Notes: generated by a model not told the origin, from the sequence alone. A DNA stretch of 24,829 bases from Pseudomonadota bacterium (GCA_963205525.1 CAUJJP010000167.1:1-24829); one strand, 5' to 3'; shown: positions 10,187 to 20,390, numbered from the stretch's first letter. Made by a program: numbers and translations.

Positions 10187-10372
10187 ATGGGCGACGTGCT
10201 GCTCGGCGCGCTGGCGCTGATGCTGGTCTTCGAGGGCCTGCTGCCCTTGCTCAACCCGCGCGGCTGGCGCAGCGTGTTCGAGCGCGTGCTGCGCATGAGC
10301 GACGGCCAGATCCGCTTCATCGGCCTCATGAGCGTGCTCGCCGGTCTGCTGCTGTTCACGCTCTGGAGCTGA
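10187..10372 (+). CDS. DUF2065 family small membrane protein (YjeT-like)
   Basis: A 61-residue protein with two predicted membrane helices: [20 protein letters not shown] near the N-terminus and [17 protein letters not shown] at the C-terminus, joined by the basic [19 protein letters not shown]. This pattern is the DUF2065/YjeT family, found next to hflC in many Proteobacteria, E. coli included. Its function is unknown; the neighbourhood suggests a link to the HflKC-FtsH membrane complex, but that is only inference. The spacer from hflC is a small direct repeat, GAGCCGGC-GAGCCGGC, without a clear ribosome-binding site. Confidence 0.9.
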   Translation: MGDVLLGALALMLVFEGLLPLLNPRGWRSVFERVLRMSDGQIRFIGLMSVLAGLLLFTLWS

Positions 10373-10429
10373 GTTCGGCGCGCGGCGCGTCGGACTCCGG
10401 CGTGGCCCGGGGCCGTGCAGGGCGGTCGG

Positions 10430-10435
10430 TACAAT
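10430..10435 (+). promoter_or_regulatory. Candidate -10 element for hisZ-purA
   Basis: TACAAT (five of six consensus matches) stands out in the 89-base GC-rich gap between the DUF2065 gene and hisZ. It lies 26 bases before the hisZ ATG, giving a short leader. No good -35 is visible 16-18 bases upstream. It would allow the nucleotide/histidine genes to be transcribed separately from the hfq-hfl block. Confidence 0.35.
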
Positions 10436-10461
10436 GCCGTTTTCAACAGCGCGGTGTCCGC

Positions 10462-13004
<2,543 letters not shown>

Positions 13005-13034
13005 AACCTGCAGCGCATCCGCAACGAGGAAGAC

Positions 13035-13556
13035 ATGCTCACCGACGACGGCAAGCACCTGTACGTGTCCTGGGACGAGTACCACATGCTGATCGAGCGC
13101 CTGGCCCTGAAGGTGCACGCCTCGGGCTGGGACTTCGACCAGATCCTGTGCCTGGCGCGCGGCGGCATGCGCCCGGGCGACGTGCTCTCGCGCGTGTTCG
13201 ACAAGCCGCTGGCGATCATGGCCACCAGTTCCTACCGCGCCGAGGCCGGCACCATCCAGGGCCGGCTGGACATGGCCAAGTACATCACCCTGCCCAAGGG
13301 CGAGCTCGCCGGGCGCATCCTTCTGGTGGACGATCTGGCCGACTCCGGCATCACGCTGCGCGCGGTGGTCGACCGCCTGCGCGCCATGCCCGCGATCCGC
13401 GAGCTGCGCACCGCCGTCATCTGGACCAAGGGGGTGTCGAGCTACACGCCCGACTACACGGTGGAGACCCTGGTCACCAGCCCCTGGATACACCAGCCCT
13501 TCGAGGAGTACGACAACCTCCGCCCCGAAGGCCTGACGCGCAAGTTCGCGATCTGA
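13035..13556 (+). CDS. Phosphoribosyltransferase (hypoxanthine/xanthine type)
   Basis: A 173-residue type I phosphoribosyltransferase. The PRPP-binding loop ILLVDDLADSGITL lies at about residues 95-108, and an upstream element, ILCLARGGMRPGDVLSR, is typical of Gpt-like enzymes. Such enzymes salvage hypoxanthine, xanthine or guanine with PRPP; the base specificity cannot be read from the sequence. A good GAGGAA ribosome-binding site lies a few bases before the ATG. It follows purA by 30 bases and is the last gene of the first + strand block, ending just before the tRNA-Leu terminator. That placement supports a purine salvage role next to purine synthesis. Confidence 0.88.
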   Translation: MLTDDGKHLYVSWDEYHMLIERLALKVHASGWDFDQILCLARGGMRPGDVLSRVFDKPLAIMATSSYRAEAGTIQGRLDMAKYITLPKGELAGRILLVDDLADSGITLRAVVDRLRAMPAIRELRTAVIWTKGVSSYTPDYTVETLVTSPWIHQPFEEYDNLRPEGLTRKFAI

Positions 13557-13596
13557 AGCCGACCCGGGCGACGCCTACGAACAAGTCGCACGGGCA

Positions 13597-13628
13597 ACAA
13601 AAAGGCCGGCTCCGAAGAGCCGGCCTTT
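13597..13628 (-). terminator. Rho-independent terminator of tRNA-Leu (possibly bidirectional)
   Basis: Arms GGCCGGCTC (13604-13612) and GAGCCGGCC (13617-13625) pair perfectly and are extended by AAA/TTT to 12 bp. Read on the minus strand the loop is TTCG and the stem is followed by TTTTTGTT, a textbook terminator for the tRNA. On the plus strand the tail is TTTATCAT, so it may also stop transcripts leaving the phosphoribosyltransferase gene. Confidence 0.9.
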
Positions 13629-13637
13629 ATCATCGTC

Positions 13638-13722
<85 letters not shown>

Positions 13723-13814
13723 ATGTCCCGCATCTCGGTCGCGGGCGCCGCGTCAGATCAAGCTTTGATTCAAGCTGAAATCTGCGCGGCGTTTCAGGAA
13801 CCAAGGACTATATC
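13723..13814. promoter_or_regulatory. Shared upstream region of tRNA-Leu and rnr
   Basis: This spacer must hold the tRNA-Leu promoter (minus) and any rnr promoter (plus). It is less GC-rich than its surroundings and contains TCAAGCT twice (13758-13764 and 13770-13776, 12 bases apart), with near-palindromic sequence around AAGCTT. I could not find a convincing -35/-10 pair for either direction. AAGGA at 13803-13807 is a likely ribosome-binding site for rnr. Confidence 0.4.
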
Positions 13815-13856
13815 ATCAAAAAAGAACAGAACACAAGCACTCCCCCTGCCGGCCTC

Positions 13857-16049
13857 TTGGCCGAGGTCGAGGGCATCGTCGAAGGACATCGTGACGGGCA
13901 CGGTTTCGTGCTCCGTGAGGACGGGGAGCCCAGCATCTACCTGCCGCCGCAGGAAATGCAGGCCGTGCTGCACCGGGACCGGGTGCGTGTGCGCATCCTG
14001 CGCCTGGACCGCAAGGGCCGGCCCGAAGGGCGGGTGACCGACATCCTTCAGCGGCGCAAGGCGCCCATCATCGGCCGCCTGCTGCTGGAGGGCGGGCACT
14101 GGGTGGTGGCACCCGAGGACCGCCGCTTCGGCCAGGACGTGCTGATCCCGAAGAACGCGGTGGCCGGCGCGCAGTCCGGGCAGGTGGTGTCGGTCGAGCT
14201 GACCGAGGCGCCTTCGCTGCACGCGCGCCCGGTGGGACGCGTGGTCGAGGTGCTGGGCGAGATCGACGATGCCGGCATGGAGATCGAGATCGCGGTGCGC
14301 AAGTACGAGGTGCCGCATCGATTCAGCGCCGAGACCCTGGCGCAGGCAGCGGCGCTGCCGGAGAAGATCCGCCCCGCGGACCGCCGCGGTCGTATCGACC
14401 TCACCGACGTGCCGCTGGTGACGATAGACGGCGAGGACGCACGCGACTTCGACGACGCGGTCTACTGCGAACCCTTCAAGCGCGGGCGCGGCAAGAACGC
14501 GGTCGAGGGCTGGCGGCTGCTGGTGGCGATCGCCGACGTCAGCCACTACGTGAAGCCGGGCGAGCCGTTGGACGACGACGCCTACGAGCGTGCCACCTCG
14601 GTCTATTTCCCGCGCCGCGTGATCCCCATGCTGCCGGAGAAGCTCTCCAACGGCCTGTGCTCGCTCAACCCCGATGTGGACCGGCTGGCGATGGTCTGCG
14701 ACATGGTGGTCGCCGCCGATGGCGAGGTCCAGGCCTACCAGTTCTATCCGGCGCTGATGCGCTCGCAGGCGCGCCTGACCTACACCGAGGTCGCGGCCGC
14801 GCTCGCCAACACGCGCGGCGCCGAGGCCGAGCGCCAGGCCCGGCTGCTGCCGCAGCTGCTGCACCTGCACGAGGTCTACCGCGCCCTGCTCAAGCATCGC
14901 TCGCAGCGCGGCGCGATGGACTTCGAGACCCCGGAGACGCAGATCGTGTGCGACGCCGAAGGCCGGATCGAGAAGATCGTGCCGCGCCAGCGCAACGACG
15001 CGCACCGGCTGATCGAGGAGGCGATGCTGGCTGCCAACGTCTGCGCCGCCGACTTCATCCAGGGTGTCAAGCACCCGGCGCTGTACCGCGTGCACGAGGG
15101 GCCGACGCCGGAGAAGCGCGCGGCGCTGCAGAGCTATCTGCGCGCGCTCGGCCTCGGGCTGAGCCTGAGCGACGAGCCCACACCCAAGGAGATGGCCCGC
15201 CTGGCCGCGGCCACCAAGGACAGGCCGGACGCGGCGCAGATCCACACCATGCTGCTGCGTTCCATGCAGCAGGCGGTGTACTCGCCTGCGAATGCCGGTC
15301 ACTTCGGCCTCGCCTACGAGGCCTACACCCATTTCACGAGCCCCATCCGGCGCTATCCGGACCTGCTGGTGCACCGCGTCATTAAGGCGCTGCTGGGCAA
15401 GAAGCGCTACCAGATCAGCCTGCTGGAGACGCTGCCGGCGCCACCGCCGCTGCGCAAGGGCGGCCGCCTGGCGCCGCGCCCGCCCAAGCCGGCGACGCGC
15501 GAGCTGGAGCTGTGGGAGCTGGCCGGCCTGCACTGCAGCGCCAACGAACGGCGTGCCGACGAGGCTTCGCGCGATGTCGAGGCCTGGCTCAAATGCCGCT
15601 ACATGCGCGAGCGCCTCGGCGAGGAGTTCGCCGGCACGGTGAGTGCGGTCGCTTCCTTCGGCCTCTTCGTGACCCTGGATGCCTTGTTCGTCGAGGGCCT
15701 GCTGCACATCACCGAACTCGGCGGCGAGTACTACCGCTACGACGAAGCGCGCCAGGAACTGCGCGGAGAGCGCACCGGCGTGCGCTACGGCGTGGGCACC
15801 CGGCTGCAGGTGCAGGTGAGCCGGGTCGACCTGGACAGCCGGCGCATCGACTTCAGGCTGCTGCGCGAGGGACAAGGCGAACGTCCGCCTGCGGCCGGCC
15901 GGCCCAGCGCGGCGCGCGTGAGGGCGGGCGCGGTCGACGAACTGGACGCCGTGCGCAAGGCGGATCGCAAGGGCAAGGCGGCGCAGGCCAAGGCGCGCAA
16001 GACCGCGCCGGCGACCAAGCGCGCACCGCGCACGCGTCGCGCGCGCTGA
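13857..16049 (+). CDS. rnr: Ribonuclease R (start uncertain; may begin at 13815)
   Basis: RNase R is a processive 3'-to-5' exoribonuclease that degrades structured RNA. From TTG 13857 it is 730 residues. Cold-shock-type OB folds come first (VEGIVEGHRDGHGFVLREDG). The RNB catalytic domain contains DGEDARDFDDAVY with metal-binding Asp191, 197, 199 and 200. An S1 domain (FAGTVSAVASFGLFVTLDALFVEGLLHI) is followed by a basic Lys/Arg/Ala tail. The N-terminal helix-turn-helix domain of the 813-residue E. coli enzyme is absent. The frame stays open upstream to a stop at 13776. An AAGGA Shine-Dalgarno precedes ATC 13815, and the codons between read IKKEQNTSTPPAGL, so the true start may be a rare AUC. 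TTG 13857 has no ribosome-binding site. It converges on nnr with no gap. Confidence 0.93.
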   Translation: MAEVEGIVEGHRDGHGFVLREDGEPSIYLPPQEMQAVLHRDRVRVRILRLDRKGRPEGRVTDILQRRKAPIIGRLLLEGGHWVVAPEDRRFGQDVLIPKNAVAGAQSGQVVSVELTEAPSLHARPVGRVVEVLGEIDDAGMEIEIAVRKYEVPHRFSAETLAQAAALPEKIRPADRRGRIDLTDVPLVTIDGEDARDFDDAVYCEPFKRGRGKNAVEGWRLLVAIADVSHYVKPGEPLDDDAYERATSVYFPRRVIPMLPEKLSNGLCSLNPDVDRLAMVCDMVVAADGEVQAYQFYPALMRSQARLTYTEVAAALANTRGAEAERQARLLPQLLHLHEVYRALLKHRSQRGAMDFETPETQIVCDAEGRIEKIVPRQRNDAHRLIEEAMLAANVCAADFIQGVKHPALYRVHEGPTPEKRAALQSYLRALGLGLSLSDEPTPKEMARLAAATKDRPDAAQIHTMLLRSMQQAVYSPANAGHFGLAYEAYTHFTSPIRRYPDLLVHRVIKALLGKKRYQISLLETLPAPPPLRKGGRLAPRPPKPATRELELWELAGLHCSANERRADEASRDVEAWLKCRYMRERLGEEFAGTVSAVASFGLFVTLDALFVEGLLHITELGGEYYRYDEARQELRGERTGVRYGVGTRLQVQVSRVDLDSRRIDFRLLREGQGERPPAAGRPSAARVRAGAVDELDAVRKADRKGKAAQAKARKTAPATKRAPRTRRAR

Positions 16050-16060
16050 TCAGCGCGCGC
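16039..16060. repeat. 22-bp perfect palindrome over two convergent stop codons
   Basis: The 11-base half GCGCGCGCTGA is followed immediately by its reverse complement, centred between 16049 and 16050. It contains the rnr TGA (16047-16049) and, on the other strand, the nnr TGA (16052-16050). Both proteins therefore end in Ala-Arg encoded by the same bases. As RNA it could fold into a GC-rich hairpin in both transcripts, but there is no T-run. Confidence 0.85.
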
Positions 16061-17555
16061 CGCCGTCGCCGTCCTGCATGGCGCGGATGAGGTCGGCGGC
16101 CAGCAGCGGGCCGCTGCCCGGTGCCAGGTCGGCGGCGCGCCCGTGGCGCTGTACCGCCAGGTCGGCGGCATCGGCTGCGGCGCCTTGCCGACGCGACCAG
16201 GTGCCGCCCAGCCAGCCCGCCAGCACGTCGCCGGTGCCGGCGCTGGCCAGCCGGCCGTTGCCCACCGCGTGCAGGGCGAGCGCGCCGTCGGGCCGGGCCA
16301 CCAGCGTTCCCGAGCCCTTGAGCACGAGCACCGCGCCCAGGCCGGCAGCCATGCGGCGTGCCGCGGCCGGGCGATCGGCCTGCACATCGCCCGCGTCGCA
16401 GCCGAGCAGGCGCGCGGCCTCCAGTGGGTGCGGGGTCAGCACCGACGGCTGGCCACGCAGGCCACGCTCGACCAGGGCCTGGCGCAGCACGCCGTCGTTG
16501 GCGACGGCGTTCAGCGCGTCGGCGTCCAGCACCAGCCTGGCGGCGTGCTGCAGCAGGGTCGGCAAGACCTCCGCGATGGCCGCGCCGCCGCCGCAGCCGG
16601 CGACCACGGTGCGCGCAGCCAGCCGTGCCGGATCGAGCAGCTCGGGCAGGGCGCGCGGCATCAGCTCGGAGCGCAGGCCGCCGCTGCCTTGGCCCGGCGG
16701 ATCCAGCAGGCCGAGGTAGACACGCCCGGCGCCGGCCGCCAGAGCGGCGTGGGCGGCGAGCGACGCCGCGCCGCCCATGCCGGCGGCACCGCCCAGCACC
16801 ACCAGTTCGCCGTGGCTGCCCTTGTGGCTGTCGTGCCGGGGGGGCTCGTCCCGCGCCGGGCCGGCCAGGGTCATGCTGCTTGGCGCCGGTGTCACGCCGA
16901 GGTCGTCGAACCAGACCCGGCCGGCGTGCGCGCGGCCCTGGGCGGTGAACAGGCCCGGCTTGAGGCTGAGCAAGGCCAGGCTGTGGCGCGCGCGCACGGC
17001 GAGCCCGTCGAAGCAGCTGCCGCGGTCGGCGTCCAGCCCCGAGGGCAGGTCGATCGCGAGCACCGGCGTGTCGGCGGCGTTCATCTGCCGGATCGCCGCC
17101 GCCAGCTCGCCCGTGGGCGCGCGCGTGAGACCGAGCCCGAGCAGGCCGTCGATCACCAGGTCGGCGTCCAGCTGCGTCGGCAGCCCGGCCTGTACCGGCA
17201 GACCGGCGGCGGCGAGCGCCCAGGCGGCGTCCGCGGGCAGCCGGGTGCGATCGGCCAGCAGGTGCACCTGGGTCTGCAGGCCGCGCGCGTGCAGCCAGCG
17301 CGCCGCGACCAGGGCATCGCCGCCGTTGTTGCCCGGCCCGGCGTAGACGAGGACGCGCCGCGCCTGCGGTGCGAGCGCGATCGCCAGCCGTGCCAGCGCG
17401 AGGCCGGCACGCGCCATCAGCGTGTGCGCCGGCAGCGTGGCGGCGGCGGCGGCTTCCATCGCGCGCGATGCGGCGGCGCCGTGCAGTGGCCAGGGTCGCG
17501 TCGTCGGCAGGACGGGGCAGGGCATGGCCTGGGGGTGATGGCTGGCGACGGACAT
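16050..17555 (-). CDS. nnr: Bifunctional NAD(P)H-hydrate repair enzyme Nnr
   Basis: This enzyme repairs NAD(P)H damaged by hydration. An N-terminal epimerase domain (YjeF_N) interconverts R- and S-NAD(P)HX, and a C-terminal dehydratase uses ADP to restore NAD(P)H. The 501-residue reading (E. coli 515) shows AGPGNNGGD at 72-80 in the epimerase half. The dehydratase half shows GGAAGMGGAASLAAHAAL, VLDADALN, LTPHPLEAARLLG and GNGRLASAGTGDVLAGWLGG near 432-451. The start at 17555 (MSVASHHPQ) is chosen because it follows the dadA stop by 16 bases; longer in-frame readings run into dadA. It is the last gene of the minus-strand trio and abuts rnr tail to tail. Confidence 0.93.
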   Translation of the reverse strand: MSVASHHPQAMPCPVLPTTRPWPLHGAAASRAMEAAAAATLPAHTLMARAGLALARLAIALAPQARRVLVYAGPGNNGGDALVAARWLHARGLQTQVHLLADRTRLPADAAWALAAAGLPVQAGLPTQLDADLVIDGLLGLGLTRAPTGELAAAIRQMNAADTPVLAIDLPSGLDADRGSCFDGLAVRARHSLALLSLKPGLFTAQGRAHAGRVWFDDLGVTPAPSSMTLAGPARDEPPRHDSHKGSHGELVVLGGAAGMGGAASLAAHAALAAGAGRVYLGLLDPPGQGSGGLRSELMPRALPELLDPARLAARTVVAGCGGGAAIAEVLPTLLQHAARLVLDADALNAVANDGVLRQALVERGLRGQPSVLTPHPLEAARLLGCDAGDVQADRPAAARRMAAGLGAVLVLKGSGTLVARPDGALALHAVGNGRLASAGTGDVLAGWLGGTWSRRQGAAADAADLAVQRHGRAADLAPGSGPLLAADLIRAMQDGDGGAR

Positions 17556-17571
17556 GAGGGTGCTCAGGCTC

Positions 17572-18816
17572 TCACCGCAGACGTGCGATGCCAAGCCCTT
17601 CGAGGTCGACGGCCGGCGTGCGACCCGCCAGCAGGTCGGCGATGGCGCGCGCCGACCCCGCGGCCAAGGCCCAGCCGCTGCTGCCATGGCCGAGGTTCAG
17701 CCACAGGCCTTCGCGGCCGCTGGCGCCGATCACCGGCATGCCGTCGGCGAGCTGCGGCCGCGCCGCCTTCCAGTGCTGGACCTGGGCGACGCGCGCGGCG
17801 CCCGGGAACCAGTCGTCCAGCACCCGGTGCAGGGCGGCCAGCGCCATGCTGTCCATGCGGTCTGGCCGCGTTCCCAGCTCGGCGCCGCCGCACACGCGCA
17901 TGCGCCGCCCCAGGCGCACCAGCGCGACGCGGTGGCGGGCGTCGATCAAGGCGCTGTGCGGAGCGGCCTCGGGGGCGTGGTCGAGCTCGCGCAGCGGGGC
18001 GGTCAGGGTGTAGCCCCAGAGCGGCTGCAGCGGCAGCTTCAGCCCTGCCAGCAGCGGTGCGCAGCCGGTGCAGACGACGGCGCCGTCGAAGGGCTCGCGT
18101 CCCGCTTCCAGCTCCAGCGTCAGCGGCCGGCCCGGGTGCAGCGCGCGCACCGCCTGCCGGAAGTGGAACTCCACCCCCAGGCGCTGCGCCTGCGCCTTCA
18201 GCAGGTGGGCGAACTGGCGGCAGTTTCCGACCCCGTCCTGCGGCAGGTGGACGGCGGCGCGCAGCGGTGTGGCCGGGTTCAGGCCGGGCTCCAGCGCACG
18301 CGCGCGGTCGGCGTCCACGAGCTCGAACGGCACCCCCAGCTCGGCCAGCCGCTTGAGCTCGCTGCGCACGGCGGCAAGCTCGCGCGCGCCGCGCAGCAAG
18401 ACCGTGCAGCCGCTGGCGCGTTCGAAATCCAGCTGCAGGCGCAGCGCGAGCTCGTCCAGCCTTTCCTGGCTGAACCTGGCCAGCCGGTGCAGGTGACGCT
18501 GGCGCTCGTCCAGCACCCGGCCGGGGCGGCCGCTGCGCCCGGCACGCCACAGCCAGCCGGTGTGCCGCAGCGCGGCTGCCGGCGTCGCGCGCAGCGCCGA
18601 TGGCGCGCTGCCGAGCTGTCGCCAGGGGTTCCAGCGCAGCGCCGGCTGGCCCCAGGTGGCGACGGCGCCGGGTCCCAGGAGGCCGGCATTGGCGAAGCTG
18701 GAACCGTCGGCGACGGCGCCGCTGCGCTCGAAGACGCTGACCTGGTGGCCGTCCGCGGCGAGCTCGTACGCGGTCGTGACGCCGACGATGCCGGCGCCGA
18801 TGATGGCGATGCGCAT
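17572..18816 (-). CDS. dadA: FAD-dependent D-amino acid dehydrogenase (DadA-like)
   Basis: A 414-residue member of the DAO/DadA flavoenzyme family, which oxidatively deaminates D-amino acids and passes electrons to the membrane respiratory chain. The N-terminal dinucleotide-binding motif is IIGAGIVGVTTAYELAADGHQVSVFER, with GxGxxG at 7-12, followed by the DadA-like GSSFANAGLL. Near the C-terminus, RPQLADGMPVIGA and LWLNLGHGSSGWALAAGSA match the family's FAD-binding end. The start at 18816 (MRIAIIGAG) gives the normal N-terminus. The exact substrate is not evident, since many genomes carry several DadA-like paralogues and this one is not linked to the alanine racemase dadX. It lies 7 bases after the amidase stop and 16 before nnr. 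Confidence 0.85.
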   Translation of the reverse strand: MRIAIIGAGIVGVTTAYELAADGHQVSVFERSGAVADGSSFANAGLLGPGAVATWGQPALRWNPWRQLGSAPSALRATPAAALRHTGWLWRAGRSGRPGRVLDERQRHLHRLARFSQERLDELALRLQLDFERASGCTVLLRGARELAAVRSELKRLAELGVPFELVDADRARALEPGLNPATPLRAAVHLPQDGVGNCRQFAHLLKAQAQRLGVEFHFRQAVRALHPGRPLTLELEAGREPFDGAVVCTGCAPLLAGLKLPLQPLWGYTLTAPLRELDHAPEAAPHSALIDARHRVALVRLGRRMRVCGGAELGTRPDRMDSMALAALHRVLDDWFPGAARVAQVQHWKAARPQLADGMPVIGASGREGLWLNLGHGSSGWALAAGSARAIADLLAGRTPAVDLEGLGIARLR

Positions 18817-18823
18817 GCGCTGC

Positions 18824-20188
18824 TCAGTCCGCCGCGAGGGCGGCCTCGGCAAAGGCGGCGGCGGCGAGCAGCAGGTCGTCGGCCATCGCGGGCGCGAACA
18901 GCATCAGCCCCACCGGCCAGTCGCCCGCGCGCTGGCAGGGCAGGGAGATCGCGCAGCCGTCCAGGAAGTTGACCACCGAGGGGTTGCGCAGCAGCAAGGC
19001 GTTGGTGGCGAAGAAGGCCTCGTCGTCGGCCAACAGCGGTGCGATGGGCGGCGCGCGCAGCGGCACGGTGGGTGCCAGCAGGGCGTCGAAGCCGCGCATC
19101 GCAGCTTCGGTGCGCGCGATCCAGTCGCGGCGTGCCGCCAGCAGATCGATGTAGTCGGCGGCCGTCATCGCGGCGCCGCGCCGGATGCGCAGCGCCACCC
19201 GCGGGTCGTAATGCGCGCCCTCGCTGGCCAGGCGTGCACGGTGCCAGGCCCAGCTCTCGGCGGCGGAAAAGCCGCCGGTGGCATTGATCGCCGCCAGCTC
19301 GGAGAGCTCGCGCAGAGGGATCTCGGTGATCCGGGCGCCGGCGTCGCGCAGGCGCTGCAGCGCACGCTCGAAGGCGCTGGCCACCGCCGGCTCCAGGGCG
19401 TCGAGCAGCAAGGTGGTGGGAACCGCGAAGTGCCAGCAGCCCGCAGGCCGCGCCGCCGGCCGCACCTGGCGCGCCGCCAGCAGCTCGTGCAGGAGGACGG
19501 CGTCGCGCACCGAGTGCGTGATCGCACACGCCGCGTCCAGCGTCGTCGACAGCGGGATCGCGCCCTCCAGCGGCACCCGGCGGGCGGTGCTCTTGAAGCC
19601 CACCAACCCCTGCAGCGCAGCCGGTATGCGGATCGAGCCGCCGGTGTCCGAGCCCAGCGCCGCCCAGGCCGCGCCGCAGGCCACCGTCACCGCGCCGCCG
19701 CTGGTGGAGCCGCCCGGTATGCGCGGCGTCGCATCCAGGGCGGTGGTGGCCGGGTTGGCGGGCGTGCCGTGGTGCGGGTTCAGGCCGACGCCGGAGAAGG
19801 CGAACTCGCTGAGGTTGGTGTGACCGCTGAGCGCGGCGCCGGCCGCGCGCAGCCGGGCCACCGCCGGACAGTCCTGGCGGGCGGCGGTGGCGCCGAGCAG
19901 GCTGGCCGAGGCGGCGGTGGTGGGCGCACCGGCGACGTCGAACAAGTCCTTCACCGAGACCGGCAGCCCGGCCAGCGGCGGCAGCGGCTGGCCCGCTGCC
20001 GCCAGCAGGTCGGCGCCGGCCGCGGCGGCGCGCGCGACGGCGTCGAAGCGGCGCACATAGGCGTGCGCGCAGGCGGGGCTGTCGGCGGCGGCGAGCGCGG
20101 CCTCGAGCACGGCGGCGGCGCGCAGCTCGCCGCGCTGCACGCGTTCGTGGATGGCGCGCAGGTCTTCGCCGCGGCGTGTTAGAATCAT
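18824..20188 (-). CDS. Amidase (amidase signature family)
   Basis: A 454-residue amidase-signature hydrolase. The Ser-cisSer-Lys triad is visible: Lys80 in GLPVSVKDLFDVAG, Ser161 in PGGSTSGGAV and Ser185 in GSDTGGSIRIPAAL. Family members hydrolyse small amides, or act as GatA or as allophanate or indoleacetamide hydrolases. There is no gatB or gatC here, so a stand-alone catabolic amidase is more likely than a tRNA amidotransferase subunit. The substrate cannot be assigned. The ATG at 20188 is the first in frame; its codons overlap the -10 of the divergent rpsB promoter. It leads a three-gene minus-strand operon with dadA and nnr. Confidence 0.88.
   Translation of the reverse strand: MILTRRGEDLRAIHERVQRGELRAAAVLEAALAAADSPACAHAYVRRFDAVARAAAAGADLLAAAGQPLPPLAGLPVSVKDLFDVAGAPTTAASASLLGATAARQDCPAVARLRAAGAALSGHTNLSEFAFSGVGLNPHHGTPANPATTALDATPRIPGGSTSGGAVTVACGAAWAALGSDTGGSIRIPAALQGLVGFKSTARRVPLEGAIPLSTTLDAACAITHSVRDAVLLHELLAARQVRPAARPAGCWHFAVPTTLLLDALEPAVASAFERALQRLRDAGARITEIPLRELSELAAINATGGFSAAESWAWHRARLASEGAHYDPRVALRIRRGAAMTAADYIDLLAARRDWIARTEAAMRGFDALLAPTVPLRAPPIAPLLADDEAFFATNALLLRNPSVVNFLDGCAISLPCQRAGDWPVGLMLFAPAMADDLLLAAAAFAEAALAAD
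20177..20185 (+). promoter_or_regulatory. Extended -10 promoter element for rpsB
   Basis: TGTTAGAAT is an extended -10 (TG, one base, TAGAAT with five of six matches). No good -35 is found upstream, which is normal for extended -10 promoters. Transcription would begin near 20192 and give a leader of about 200 nt before the rpsB ATG. The element overlaps codons 2-4 of the divergent amidase. Confidence 0.5.
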
Positions 20189-20390
20189 CGGGTTTTACTC
20201 GACAGTGCTATGTAGCCTGCTCAATGTGGCAGGCCAACTTGGCCAGCAGGCCTGCGGTCGAGGAAACGACGCGCGAACCCGGCGGCCGAAAGGTGTCGAC
20301 CAGCGCTTGACTCGGATGTGCAGCGCTTGCTGCAGCGGAGTCGGTGGTCGATGAGCGCCGGGATTCTAGATCCAACCCTTCGGAGTTCCC
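20189..20390 (+). promoter_or_regulatory. rpsB leader with overlapping palindromes
   Basis: This 202-base stretch precedes rpsB and holds no conserved gene. GCCTGC (20216-20221) can pair with GCAGGC (20229-20234) or with the GCAGGC of a second site near 20241. GGCCAA-C-TTGGCC at 20232-20244 and GCAGC-GCTT-GCTGC at 20320-20333 are further hairpins. Some of these are mutually exclusive. A 28-codon ORF without a ribosome-binding site (20224-20310) is present. Known S2 autoregulation of rpsB in E. coli makes a regulatory leader plausible. The rpsB ribosome-binding site is GGAG at 20382-20385. Confidence 0.4.
20209..20237 (-). promoter_or_regulatory. Candidate promoter of the amidase-dadA-nnr operon
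   Basis: On the minus strand TTGGCC (20237-20232) and TACATA (20214-20209) are separated by exactly 17 bases. Both hexamers are imperfect (four and three matches). The predicted start lies only ~14 nt before the amidase ATG, so the leader would be very short. Confidence 0.25.

Noticed and set aside
18824..20188. Amidase as GatA of the tRNA amidotransferase
   Set aside because: No gatB or gatC is adjacent, and the flanking genes are catabolic or repair enzymes. The signature is shared by the whole amidase family.
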